Shown: positions 45,894-54,461 of the stretch, in pieces
How the letters are laid out: each line of letters begins with the position of its first letter
How positions within the stretch are numbered: the stretch's first letter is position 1
Assembly (NCBI RefSeq): GCF_014192155.1
Contig: NZ_JACHXO010000004.1
Coordinates: 432,699 to 496,698, forward strand
Direction: 5' to 3'
Source of the DNA: Roseateles terrae
GTDB taxonomy: Bacteria; Pseudomonadota; Gammaproteobacteria; Burkholderiales; Burkholderiaceae_C
DNA: 64,000 nucleotides
Translations under genes and position numbers: made by a program
Notes under the pieces: model-generated
What the model saw: the letters and a program-made list of their open reading frames with translations, nothing else
The model's database searches: none
Told to the model about the DNA's origin: nothing

Positions 45894-46109
45894 ATGACCC
45901 CCAAGCAAACCGGCATCGTGAAATGGTTCAGCGACGACAAGGGCTTTGGTTTCATCAGCCCCACTGACGGCTCCAAGGACCTCTTCGCTCACCACAGCGA
46001 AATCCTGAGCGACGCCTCCCGCCGCAGCCTGGCTGAAGGCGCTCAAGTCGAATTCGAATCGAAAATTGGCCCCAAGGGCCTGCAAGCAGCCAGCATTCGC
46101 GCGCTGTGA
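45894..46109 (+). CDS. cspA: Cold-shock protein (CspA family)
   Basis: A 71-residue single cold-shock domain, a nucleic-acid chaperone that melts mRNA structure. RNP1 is KGFGFISP and RNP2 is DLFAHHSEI, slightly different from the common DVFVHFSAI. GIVKWFSDDKGFGF is the standard opening. The start at 45894 has AAAGGAA at 45882-45888. It follows a long structured leader, as is usual for cold-shock mRNAs, and a partial terminator separates it from the next small gene. Confidence 0.95.
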   Translation: MTPKQTGIVKWFSDDKGFGFISPTDGSKDLFAHHSEILSDASRRSLAEGAQVEFESKIGPKGLQAASIRAL

Positions 46110-46114
46110 TTGAT

Positions 46115-46138
46115 GGGCCGCTCGCGGCCCTTTCCTTC
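46115..46138 (+). terminator. Hairpin with pyrimidine tract after cspA
   Basis: GGGCCG (46115-46120) and CGGCCC (46125-46130) pair around CTCG, followed by TTTCCTTC. A weak terminator that may let some transcription through into the next small gene. Confidence 0.6.
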
Positions 46139-46159
46139 TCTCTCTATTAAAAGAAGAAC

Positions 46160-46375
46160 ATGCACAACAAGAACATTGCCGTGGGACGCTATACCGTCTC
46201 CCCCATGAGCCACCCCGACACCGAAGGCCATTTCGTGGCGTCCGTGTCGATTCGATCGGGGTCGGGTGCATCCTGCACCGATCGCATCTGGCGTTTTACC
46301 CACCGCTTCCCGTCGTCCGCCCTGGCCCTGCGTTACGCAACGACCGAAGGCGCCAACTGGGCGCGTCGTCATTGA
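46160..46375 (+). CDS. Small cspA-linked protein (DUF6566-like)
   Basis: A 71-residue protein beginning MHNKNIAVGRYTVSPMSHPD, with the phrase GHFVASVSIRSGSGASCTDR and ending LRYATTEGANWARRH. Small ORFs of this type often follow cspA in Burkholderiales; their function is unknown. The ribosome site AAGAAG at 46151-46156 is clear. It is likely cotranscribed with cspA through the weak terminator. Confidence 0.75.
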   Translation: MHNKNIAVGRYTVSPMSHPDTEGHFVASVSIRSGSGASCTDRIWRFTHRFPSSALALRYATTEGANWARRH

Positions 46376-46459
46376 GACATGACGGACGTCGCTGAGACGT
46401 CATGACGCTTCACCCGCTGCGCGCACCGCACCGACGCGCAACAAAGCGGCGCTAACGGC

Positions 46460-47812
46460 TCACGCGGCGCGCAAGCGCGATGCCAGCTGCGCCTGGGCCA
46501 CCGCCCGGCGGCGACGCCACCACAGCCACAAGCCCGTGCCCAGCAGCAGCGACGGCACCAGGCCAAACAGGCTCCACAGCACCCGCAGGGCCCAGCCGAA
46601 CGCTTCGGCGCTGTGCAGCGGGAACAACCAGTTCAACAGCACATTGCCGGCCGGCGCATTCAGCGGGTCGTAGCGATGCAGCAGCCTGCCCTGCTGACTC
46701 AGGCGCACCCGCGTGTTGCCAGTGTCGGCGCGGGGCTCTCCAGATTGCAGCAGGCGAATCTCCACCGGGCCGTTGCCCACCGGCATCGTCACGCGACTCC
46801 ACTTCGCGGCAGGAAACTGCTGCTGGGCCAGGGCCACCCATTCATCCGGCGTCAATGCGCTTGAGGGCAGGCGCTCGCCCTCACCGGAATCATTGCGCCC
46901 CTCTTTCTGTGTGCCGCGCGCAGGGGCGAGTGTGCTGTCAGTGCGCTCTGGCGCCGCCCGACGGCCTGCGCTCGCTGTGGACTCGACTGGCCTGGCCTTT
47001 GCCATGCGCGCGTCCGCCTGGATGGGCAGCACCGCGCCCACCCAGGTGCGAGCCGTTGTTCCGAACACCAGCGCTGCACCGGTCAAACTCAGCAGCAGAA
47101 GCAAGGGCAGCAAGCACAAGCCCACAGTGCGGTGCACGTCATACCAACGCCGTGCAGGCGCGGCATCCCAGCGAATCGTCAGGACCCGCCGCCACGAAGC
47201 GGCCTTGAGCGCCTGCCGCGGCCAGACCAGCACCAGACCCGTCAGACCCAGACCGAACAGCACCAAGCCGCCCGCGCCGGCGACGATGGCGCCGTTCTCG
47301 CCGCTCCAGAAGTATCGATGGAGTTCATAGACCGTCGGCACGACGTGCGCAGCGTCCCATCGCACGACGCCGCGGTCCCGATGACCGAGATAGCGTCCGC
47401 AGGCCGGATCGATGAAATGCTCGCGTCGAACGCCTTGCGCATCGCGACGCTCCCACACCTGATAGGCCGCACCGGCCTCATGCGGGGCCACCACAATGCC
47501 GGCCTGACGCCCGGGCGCATGCGCCTGCAGCACGGTCAGCACGCGGGCCACAACCTGTGGGGCTGCATCCGCTTGAACGGATGCGGAGGTTGCGGTTGCG
47601 GTTGCGGTTGCGGTTGCGGTTGCGGTTGCGGGCGACGAGGGCGTCGTCAACGCGTCGCAGCGGGGCAAGGGTTGGAACCAGTTGGGGTTGAGCGCCGCAT
47701 CCAGCTCCGCCTGCCACACGAGCAGGCTGCCGCTCAGGCCCAGCACCACCAGCACCAGACCGGCCATCAATGACACCCATCGGTGCAGCCAGCTCAATCC
47801 CTTGCGAACCAC
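46460..47812 (-). CDS. PepSY-associated transmembrane protein (iron-uptake linked)
   Basis: A 450-residue inner-membrane protein of the PepSY_TM family, with four helices: LHRWVSLMAGLVLVVLGLSG at the N-terminus, two in the middle (AGAGGLVLFGLGLTGLVLVW and LCLLPLLLLLSLTGAALVFG) and one at the C-terminus before WLWWRRRRA. Such proteins accompany TonB-dependent siderophore receptors and may reduce ferric siderophores. The GTG start at 47812 lies 9 bases after the receptor stop, with GGAGACGAG as ribosome site; the two form an operon. An Ala-Thr dipeptide run (about residues 62-75) is encoded by the hexanucleotide repeat at 47588-47629. A second, Arg/Ser-rich disordered insert lies around residues 290-320. 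Confidence 0.87.
   Translation of the reverse strand: MVRKGLSWLHRWVSLMAGLVLVVLGLSGSLLVWQAELDAALNPNWFQPLPRCDALTTPSSPATATATATATATATSASVQADAAPQVVARVLTVLQAHAPGRQAGIVVAPHEAGAAYQVWERRDAQGVRREHFIDPACGRYLGHRDRGVVRWDAAHVVPTVYELHRYFWSGENGAIVAGAGGLVLFGLGLTGLVLVWPRQALKAASWRRVLTIRWDAAPARRWYDVHRTVGLCLLPLLLLLSLTGAALVFGTTARTWVGAVLPIQADARMAKARPVESTASAGRRAAPERTDSTLAPARGTQKEGRNDSGEGERLPSSALTPDEWVALAQQQFPAAKWSRVTMPVGNGPVEIRLLQSGEPRADTGNTRVRLSQQGRLLHRYDPLNAPAGNVLLNWLFPLHSAEAFGWALRVLWSLFGLVPSLLLGTGLWLWWRRRRAVAQAQLASRLRAA
47588..47629. repeat. Hexanucleotide microsatellite (GGTTGC) x7
   Basis: Seven perfect GGTTGC units inside the PepSY gene. On the coding strand each unit encodes Ala-Thr, so gain or loss of units keeps the frame and only changes the length of a periplasmic loop after the first helix. 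Confidence 0.97.
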
Positions 47813-47821
47813 CTCGTCTCC

Positions 47822-50008
47822 TTAAAAGCTGCGACGCCAGCTCAGCGTCAACGCACGCCCGCGACCGGCGTAGTAGTCGTCGTTGGTGCCCGAGTAGTTG
47901 GCCTGCGAGTAATAGGTCAGGTAGCGGCGGTTGAACAGGTTCTCCACGCCGGCCCCCAACTGGCCCCAGGGCGAGTCCCAGCTCACCGAGGCATCCGCCA
48001 CCGTGTAGCCCTTGAACCGCTCTTCCAGCGAGGTCTTGCCGGACAACTTGCCCACGTTGGCATCCCGGGAGAAGTACACCGACTGCGTCCAGTGCGCCTG
48101 CCATCCCGGTGCCAGACGCCAGGCGGCGCCGAGCACGAGCTTGTCCGGACCTTGCGAGCGAGCGCCAAGGTCCAGATCCATCGCGCCACCTGCAGTGCTG
48201 GCCGTGCGACCGCGCGTGAGGGCATAGGTACCGGTCAGCTGCCAGTCCCGCGTGGGACGCCATTCACCGCTGATCTCAAAGCCGCGAACGGTGATGGGCA
48301 CACGCTGCAAGGACCCGATCCCGTTGCTCACCACCAGCTGGCTGCCCAGGTCAGAGTGAGACCGGTACACCGATGCAGACACGCTGCCTTGAGCACCGCG
48401 CCAGGCCAGGCCGGCTTCGACGTTGTCCGTCAGGATCGGCTGCAGGTCAACGAGGCTGTTGACCGACCGACCCGCCGTGTTGACGGCGCGCAGGATCAGC
48501 CCGACGTCAGGGGATCCGAATCCCTCGTTGTAAGAGACGAAGCTGGACCACCCGCTCTGGCCAAAGCGCCAGACCGCGCCCAGGTTCTTGACCAGTTTGC
48601 TGGCGCTGCGCTCACCGCCTTCGACGGCGCGATTGCCGTAATAGGCCAGCGTGCTGTAGTTGTCCACTCGCAACTGGCTGTGCTCGTCACGCAGACCACC
48701 GCGCACCGTCAGAGAGCCCCACTCGTATTCGAGCTGACCAAAAGGCGCGAGGCTTTTATAGGCCATCGGCGGCACCCAGACCCGACCGGTCTGAGTGAGC
48801 CGCTGCTGGGACTCGTCGTCGAGATAGTCGGTGCCGAGCGTCAGTTCCAGGCCGGGTGTCCACAGGTCCGGGCGCACCCAGCTGGCGCGCACGCCCCACT
48901 TGTCGGCCTTGATCTCGCTTTGGTCCACCAGCGTGCCGATGGGCGCGATGCTGGCGTCCTGGAAGGTGGTGATCACGCCGCCGCTGTAACGGGCGCTGAA
49001 GTTTTGCTTGAAGAGCTGGACCGATGCGGCACCTTGCGCCAGATCGGCATGGGTCCACTCCAAACTGGCGGATCGGACCTCATTGCGCGGCGCGTCATAA
49101 GGCAGCGTGCCGCGGGCCGATGTGGTGGGCTGGCCTGTGGCGCGGTTGCCGGGGACATCGACGCGATCATCGAAGCCATCGGCGTGAAATCGATTGACCA
49201 TCAGCTGAAGGCGCTGGGGGCCGAAGTCCTTGCCGATCTTCAAAAAGCCATCGGCGGATTGATGCAGCGACTCGGTGGCCAGCGCACGGCCGGCACCGTC
49301 CACACCGATGTCCTGGGTCCGCGCGCCCACATAGGCCACCACGTCGAAGTCACTCTTGTGCTCGACCATGTAGCCGGCCTTCCAGCTGGCGGAATCGCCG
49401 TGGAACTGGGTGCCATACTTCAGCTCAATGGTCTGACGCGTCCCCGGCTCCGTGGGGCGGCGGGTGATGGTGTTGATGATGCCGCCGGTGGCGCCCATGC
49501 CCTGGGCGGCGGAAGCGCCGGACACGACCTCGATGCGGGAGACGACCATCGGATCGGCGAAATAGCCTTCCCGACCGCCCAGCCGCAGCGGATTGGTCTG
49601 CGGGATGCCGTCGAGCAGCAGCAGCGCATTGCGCCCGCGCAGGCCTTCACCGAAGTTGCTGAGTTTTTGACGCGAAGGTGCGTAGCCGGGGATCTGCAGC
49701 GCCAGCAGTGCGCTGGGATCCTCGCTGACCAGCCCTTGGGCTTCGATCTCCTGGCGGCTGATGACGCTCACTGCGCCGGGGATTTTTTCCAGGGCTTTGG
49801 CACCGCGGGTGGCGGTGACGAACACTTGGCCGAGTGACTGGGCCGCCGGGGCGGCGGCGTCTTGGGCCAGGCGCTCGCTGGATGGGCCGGCGGGCGTTGC
49901 GTCCGAAGCAGAGGATGTGGACGCGATGGCGGCAGACTGGGCGTGGGCGGAGGGCAGGCCAAAAAGGCAAACGCTGGCCCAGGCCAGCGCATGGAAACGC
50001 AACTGCAT
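47822..50008 (-). CDS. TonB-dependent outer-membrane receptor (siderophore type)
   Basis: A 728-residue outer-membrane receptor. The signal peptide MQLRFHALAWASVCLFGLPS is followed by an Ala/Ser-rich tail and the TonB-box-like QVFVTATRG. The plug domain includes IPGAVSVISRQEIEAQG and GLRGRNALLLLDGIPQ. A 22-strand barrel fills the rest and the protein ends in the terminal Phe of outer-membrane proteins (LSWRRSF). With the PepSY partner downstream and a Fur-like box upstream, ferric siderophore uptake is the likely role; the ligand is unknown. The start at 50008 opens the signal peptide. Confidence 0.92.
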   Translation of the reverse strand: MQLRFHALAWASVCLFGLPSAHAQSAAIASTSSASDATPAGPSSERLAQDAAAPAAQSLGQVFVTATRGAKALEKIPGAVSVISRQEIEAQGLVSEDPSALLALQIPGYAPSRQKLSNFGEGLRGRNALLLLDGIPQTNPLRLGGREGYFADPMVVSRIEVVSGASAAQGMGATGGIINTITRRPTEPGTRQTIELKYGTQFHGDSASWKAGYMVEHKSDFDVVAYVGARTQDIGVDGAGRALATESLHQSADGFLKIGKDFGPQRLQLMVNRFHADGFDDRVDVPGNRATGQPTTSARGTLPYDAPRNEVRSASLEWTHADLAQGAASVQLFKQNFSARYSGGVITTFQDASIAPIGTLVDQSEIKADKWGVRASWVRPDLWTPGLELTLGTDYLDDESQQRLTQTGRVWVPPMAYKSLAPFGQLEYEWGSLTVRGGLRDEHSQLRVDNYSTLAYYGNRAVEGGERSASKLVKNLGAVWRFGQSGWSSFVSYNEGFGSPDVGLILRAVNTAGRSVNSLVDLQPILTDNVEAGLAWRGAQGSVSASVYRSHSDLGSQLVVSNGIGSLQRVPITVRGFEISGEWRPTRDWQLTGTYALTRGRTASTAGGAMDLDLGARSQGPDKLVLGAAWRLAPGWQAHWTQSVYFSRDANVGKLSGKTSLEERFKGYTVADASVSWDSPWGQLGAGVENLFNRRYLTYYSQANYSGTNDDYYAGRGRALTLSWRRSF

Positions 50009-50109
50009 GCAGGGACTCTCGATGAGCGGATTCGTAGGGGTGGACAGGGCCACCGGCTAGTCCGCCACAACGGTTGGCTGAGCCCCTTGGGGGTGGATTC
50101 TAGCGGTTG

Positions 50110-50128
50110 TTGAGAATTGCTCTTATTT
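50110..50128. promoter_or_regulatory. Fur box-like site before the TonB receptor
   Basis: TGAGAATTGCTCTTATT at 50111-50127 reads on the minus strand AATAAGAGCAATTCTCA, two changes from the betaproteobacterial-type AATAAGAATGATTCTCA. It lies about 105 bases before the receptor start. It predicts repression by Fur with iron and joint control of the receptor and PepSY genes. Confidence 0.55.
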
Positions 50129-50211
50129 GAGAAGATGCCACGCCTGCGAGTCAATCGCCGGAATCGCAACGAATTTCCCCGCGATAGCGCTGCGCTTCCA
50201 ACGACCCATCC

Positions 50212-51882
50212 CTATCTGCGCTGCATCACCAGCTTCTGCCCGCCCTGCGTGAGCGTCACCGACGCCGCCTTGCCGTCATCGCCATTGAAGTCAAGCTGAG
50301 CACCGACTTGTGGAATCAGCAGCTGCCGCGGCGTCTTGGCCTGCAGTTCAAATGATGGCTGGCGGGGCGCCTGACCCATGAGTCTCCCGCGCTCATCGAC
50401 AAACACCCGGATGCTGAACTGGGGGCTGGCGTAGTCCCCCACCAGCAGATCCATCTGGGCCGGATTCAGGGTCATGAATACCGGCTCGGCGGGTAGTTCC
50501 CCGCTTCGCACCCAGCGCTCGCCCTGTTTCTCGCCATTGTTGAAGACCCGCACAGCGATGACCTTGCCGTCGGATCCACGTTCCAGCTTCAACTCGGAAG
50601 TCGAGTCCTGAAATACGAACCGGTCGTCCCCCAGAGGAATGAGCGGCAGTGCGCCGCTCCCGCTTCGCTGGCTGGTGAGCCCCCCATCGCGCAGACGCAG
50701 CGTGCGTGTCTGCCGGTCGTCAAGGCGGTAGACCCCTTCGCCGGTCTTCAGTTGCACCACCGGCACTTCCACGGGCACCACGTCCGGGAAGGGCTCACCG
50801 ATGGCAAACGCCGCCAACTTCTGCGCCAGCATGCTGTCTCGCGCGCCAGAGGCGCCATCGCTGTTACGCAGGATCACCACCGTGGTCTTGCTCGCCGGCA
50901 GGTAATCAAGCACGGAGGAGAATCCGTGAATGCCGCCGGTGTGCATCAGCATCACCTGATCACGCAGCATGACCGATGCAATGCCGAAGCCATATCGGGA
51001 CGCCTTCGCAGCGCCCTCCGGCGTCGTCATCCGTTCGTAACTGGCGCGGCTCAGCAGCTTGCCGCCATGCAGAGCCTGATTCCATCGCCACAGTCCTTCG
51101 GTATTGGAGATCAGCGCACCCGCCGCATGTGGCTGGGTCATGCTGAGCAAGCCCGCAGGCACCGGCGCGCCGGTCTGGTTGAAGGTGTAGCCGTGGGCCA
51201 TGCCCTTGAACAGCTTGTCGCTGGCCTCGTAATGCACGCTGGTGATACCTGCCGGCTTCAGCAGCTGGCTTTCGATGGCTTGAAACCAGGGTTGTCCTGC
51301 AATAGCCTCCACCACCGCACCGACCAGGACATAACCGGAGTTGTTGTAGGCCCACTTCTCCCCAGGCGCGAAATCGACAGGCAGATCCTTGAACTCATTG
51401 ATCAGCTCCGACGTGCTCAGGTCCCGTCGCACGGGGTTGCCCATGTAGCCTGGAATGCTGGTGTAGCTCTTCACGCCCGACGTATGGTTGAGCAACTGTC
51501 TCAGCGTGATCCTGCTGCCGCTCGGGTAATCCGGCAGAAATCTTGAGAGCGGATCGTCGAGAGACGCCTTGCCTTCGTCTATCTGCCTGAGCAGCATGGC
51601 CGCGGCGAACTGCTTGGTGACTGACCCAACGCGCAGCACCTGATCCGGCTGCATCGACACACCCAGTTCAATGCTGGCCATGCCGCGTGCGCCCTTGTAG
51701 AGCAGCTGATCACCCCGTGCGACGAGCACGGTGAAGCCCGGGGTCTCGGCGCTGACCTTCTGCTGGTCGAGCAGCTGGTCGGCATACGCAGCCATGGCAG
51801 CCGGGGTCGCTGACGTGCCGGCGTGGGCGGGGCTGATCAGCAGGCACAGGAGGGCAACGGCTGGAATCTGAAGTGAGCGCAT
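50212..51882 (-). CDS. Secreted serine hydrolase (beta-lactamase/class C family) with C-terminal DUF3471-like domain
   Basis: A 556-residue exported protein; signal peptide to AHA (residue 21). The penicillin-binding fold is complete: SVTK at 87-90, YNN near 178 and HTGG near 309. The C-terminal about 180 residues form a lipocalin-like DUF3471 region (GEGVYRLDDRQTRTLRLRDG). Such proteins are D-amino-acid peptidases or esterases more often than true beta-lactamases; the substrate is unknown. The gene lies alone between the TonB receptor region and a secreted unknown. Confidence 0.88.
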   Translation of the reverse strand: MRSLQIPAVALLCLLISPAHAGTSATPAAMAAYADQLLDQQKVSAETPGFTVLVARGDQLLYKGARGMASIELGVSMQPDQVLRVGSVTKQFAAAMLLRQIDEGKASLDDPLSRFLPDYPSGSRITLRQLLNHTSGVKSYTSIPGYMGNPVRRDLSTSELINEFKDLPVDFAPGEKWAYNNSGYVLVGAVVEAIAGQPWFQAIESQLLKPAGITSVHYEASDKLFKGMAHGYTFNQTGAPVPAGLLSMTQPHAAGALISNTEGLWRWNQALHGGKLLSRASYERMTTPEGAAKASRYGFGIASVMLRDQVMLMHTGGIHGFSSVLDYLPASKTTVVILRNSDGASGARDSMLAQKLAAFAIGEPFPDVVPVEVPVVQLKTGEGVYRLDDRQTRTLRLRDGGLTSQRSGSGALPLIPLGDDRFVFQDSTSELKLERGSDGKVIAVRVFNNGEKQGERWVRSGELPAEPVFMTLNPAQMDLLVGDYASPQFSIRVFVDERGRLMGQAPRQPSFELQAKTPRQLLIPQVGAQLDFNGDDGKAASVTLTQGGQKLVMQRR

Positions 51883-51985
51883 GTGTGCAAACGGTCAGTC
51901 AGGACACTGCGAAGTGTGCAGTCCATCGGGATGCACCGACGTTTGATTGCGATGAAATGCAGAATCAAAGGAATGAGTGTCTAAG

Positions 51986-52585
51986 TCACCCCGCGGATTC
52001 CAAACAGCCAGCAATCGTTGCAAGCGCAGCCTCTTTTCCTGCCAGGAACTGCTCATAGGTGTCATACAGCCGCTGTCGCTTGTCCCCATTCAGCAGGTAG
52101 GCGGAGGCCACCAAGCGCTGAGAGGAATTGAACAAGGTATAGAACGCCAGCGGCCCATTGCCTTTCAGGTCAGGCTGAGTCAGCCCGAGCATTTCCACCT
52201 GCCCGTGACTGGACACGGTCAGCGGGGCCGACGGGACACTCAGCTTTCGCATCTGCGCCTCGATGACCTCACGGTCCTTCGGCGCCGACGATGTGTCGGA
52301 CTCCTCGACCTTCAGATTGATGCTCAACACCCCGCTGGGATCACCGAGCAGCAACCGAAATCCGTCGACCACGGACACTCGCGCCTGACCGACCGGCGTA
52401 TCCACAACCCGACCAGTTTGACCTGCGGGCCACCGGTTTTCCTGAATGACCTTGAAGCCGCTGTCCTTGATGCAGGACACCGCCGACTTCAAAGGTCCAG
52501 CTTCGACTGCCCATGCGGGAGACAGAACAGTGCCAGCGATCGAAATACTGGCCATCGCAATGAAAGCGCGGGTTGTAGTCTTCAT
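51986..52585 (-). CDS. Secreted hypothetical protein
   Basis: A 199-residue protein with a signal peptide (cleavage after AWA, residue 26). The mature part has two Cys far apart (SCIKDSG and AGCLESAG), probably a disulfide, and mixed alpha/beta composition. Not recognised. GC content is lower than in the first half of the window. It stands alone. Confidence 0.65.
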   Translation of the reverse strand: MKTTTRAFIAMASISIAGTVLSPAWAVEAGPLKSAVSCIKDSGFKVIQENRWPAGQTGRVVDTPVGQARVSVVDGFRLLLGDPSGVLSINLKVEESDTSSAPKDREVIEAQMRKLSVPSAPLTVSSHGQVEMLGLTQPDLKGNGPLAFYTLFNSSQRLVASAYLLNGDKRQRLYDTYEQFLAGKEAALATIAGCLESAG

Positions 52586-52647
52586 GAATGTATCGATGAA
52601 TCTGGAAATGGGAGCCTATCAGCATTTGGCGAAGGCCCCCTCGTCAC

Positions 52648-53193
52648 TCAAGCACTCTTTCTCAGCTTCACACCCGGAAAGTCCACCGGCACTTGAAACG
52701 CAACGTTCACATAGTTCGTGAACAGGTTCAGCGCCACGTGTGCCAGGATCTCGACGATGGCCTCATCGTCGAACCCCACCTCACGCAATGCGTGGATGTC
52801 TTCGTCGCCGACGTCGCCCCGGTCATTCACCAACTTCAACGCGAAGCGCAATGCAGCCGCTGTCTTCGGGTCATCCGACTGCCCCGCCTGCGCTGCCGAC
52901 ATTTCCTCCGCGGTCGCGCCGGCCTTGCGGCCCAGCATCGTGTGTGCCGCCAGGCAGTACTCGCAGCGATTGCGGTCGGCCACCGCCACAGCGATCTGCT
53001 CGCCCAGCTTTGCCGGAATGACGCCACCACCCAGGGCGCCGAAGCTGCCCCACAAGCTCTTCAGTGCTGCCGGTGAATTGGCGACGGCGCGGAACATGGC
53101 CGGTGTGGCACCGAATGCGCCGTGAATCTGGCTCAGCAGTGCCTTGCGTTCGCCCTGAGCTTCAGCGGGGGCAATGAGTTGAATGCGGGACAT
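52648..53193 (-). CDS. Carboxymuconolactone decarboxylase-family (AhpD-like) protein
   Basis: A 181-residue protein. The AhpD/CMD core is NRCEYCLAAHTMLGRKAG, with a CxxC and the downstream His typical of alkylhydroperoxidase-type members, so thiol-dependent peroxidase or oxidoreductase activity is likelier than decarboxylation. AGGAAG precedes the start at 53193. It diverges from an AraC-type regulator 112 bases away, a common pairing in which the regulator controls the enzyme. Confidence 0.88.
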   Translation of the reverse strand: MSRIQLIAPAEAQGERKALLSQIHGAFGATPAMFRAVANSPAALKSLWGSFGALGGGVIPAKLGEQIAVAVADRNRCEYCLAAHTMLGRKAGATAEEMSAAQAGQSDDPKTAAALRFALKLVNDRGDVGDEDIHALREVGFDDEAIVEILAHVALNLFTNYVNVAFQVPVDFPGVKLRKSA

Positions 53194-53305
53194 ATGACTT
53201 CCTTTCGAGGTGGTTGAAAAGGGCTTGTTGCCCTGGAAGTCAGTGTGCGGCTGAACCCTGTACCATTGGATCCGTTCCGTACAAGGAACATATCCATTCG
53301 TCCAA

Positions 53306-54199
53306 ATGAGCCCCAACGCCGCTGCTGTCGACCGTCTGTCCACGCTCCTGGAAAACTTCCGCGTGCGGGCCCGCCTCTTCCACAACGGTCCGCTTTGTGG
53401 CGTCAGCATCTTCGACGCAAAGCCTGGCCGCGGCTTTCTCCACCTGATGCGCTGCGGAACGCTGGAGGTGCGTCACCAAGACACCGGACTGCCCAGGCGA
53501 GTGAAGGTCACCGAACCCTCATTGGTCTTTTATCCAAGACCCGTGCCGCACGAATTCCGCAATCCGCCGGTCGAGGGTTCGGATTTCACCTGCGCGGAAA
53601 TTGAATTTGAAGGAGGCGACCTTCATCCGCTGGTTCGCGCGCTCCCTTCGTTCGTTCTACTTCCCATCAATCGCGTTGAGGGGCTGCAGCTCTCCTTGAC
53701 GCTGCTCTTTGCAGAGACGGAGCAGCTTCGCTGCGGCCAACGTGTATTGGCAGACCGGCTGTTCGAAGTCGTGCTGATCCAGTTGCTGCGATGGCTGGTC
53801 GACCATCCGACCGCCGGCTCTTTTCAGCAGGGACTCATGGCGGGGCTGTGCGACCCGAAGCTCGCACGGGCGCTTGGGGCGATGCACGACGAGCCCGGCA
53901 GGCTCTGGGTGCTGCAGGACCTGGCGGAAGTCGCAGGCATGTCCCGGAGTTCATTCGCCAGCCGTTTCAAGGCGGCGGTGGGACAAGCGCCTGCCGCGTA
54001 CCTGGCGGATTGGCGGCTGTCCCTCGCTCAGCAGCAGCTGAAGCGGGGGCGGTCCATCAAGCAGTTGGCGGATGAGCTCGGCTATGCCAATCCCTCGGCG
54101 CTCTCTCGAGTCTTCTCGCAACGGGTGGGCATGTCGCCGCGCGAGTGGCTGGCGTCCAGCCCCAGGACCGACGGTGCCCTGACGGATGCTGACGAATGA
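53306..54199 (+). CDS. AraC-family transcriptional regulator
   Basis: A 297-residue regulator. The N-terminal cupin-like domain (PGRGFLHLMRCGTLEVRH, FYPRPVPHEFRNPP) is of the AraC_binding_2/cupin_6 type. The C-terminal double HTH has LAEVAGMSRSSFASRFKAAVG and LADELGYANPSALSRVFSQRVGMSPREWL. It is divergent to the AhpD-like gene and probably regulates it; the effector is unknown. Confidence 0.9.
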   Translation: MSPNAAAVDRLSTLLENFRVRARLFHNGPLCGVSIFDAKPGRGFLHLMRCGTLEVRHQDTGLPRRVKVTEPSLVFYPRPVPHEFRNPPVEGSDFTCAEIEFEGGDLHPLVRALPSFVLLPINRVEGLQLSLTLLFAETEQLRCGQRVLADRLFEVVLIQLLRWLVDHPTAGSFQQGLMAGLCDPKLARALGAMHDEPGRLWVLQDLAEVAGMSRSSFASRFKAAVGQAPAAYLADWRLSLAQQQLKRGRSIKQLADELGYANPSALSRVFSQRVGMSPREWLASSPRTDGALTDADE

Positions 54200-54274
54200 G
54201 CCGCGCCCGACGCCGGTAGGCAAGCTTCTTGCCACTTGTCCATCACGACCTCTGCACAACTCTAGGAGACCGGT

Positions 54275-54457
54275 ATGGACAACAAATCCAAGGTGGGCGG
54301 CCAGGACAGGACCCGCATCAACATCCGCGAGGACTACGAACTGCGCGACTGGAGCAAGAAATTCGGCGTGACGCCCGACGAGTTGAAAAGCGCGGTCGCC
54401 GCCGTAGGCACGAGCGCCGAGGCCGTCGAGGCACATCTGAAAGACAAGAAGCGTTGA
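54275..54457 (+). CDS. DUF3606 small protein
   Basis: A 60-residue protein matching DUF3606: the opening MDNKSKVGGQDRTRINI and the core YELRDWSKKFGVTPDELKSA. Function unknown; many are stress-associated. CTAGGAGACC supplies a good ribosome site. It ends 4 bases before the exonuclease gene, so the two are probably one transcript. Confidence 0.9.
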   Translation: MDNKSKVGGQDRTRINIREDYELRDWSKKFGVTPDELKSAVAAVGTSAEAVEAHLKDKKR

Positions 54458-54461
54458 CCCG

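Noticed and set aside
47783..49837. 684-codon plus-strand frame opposite the TonB receptor
   Set aside because: Shadow frame; the receptor on the minus strand has signal, plug and terminal Phe.
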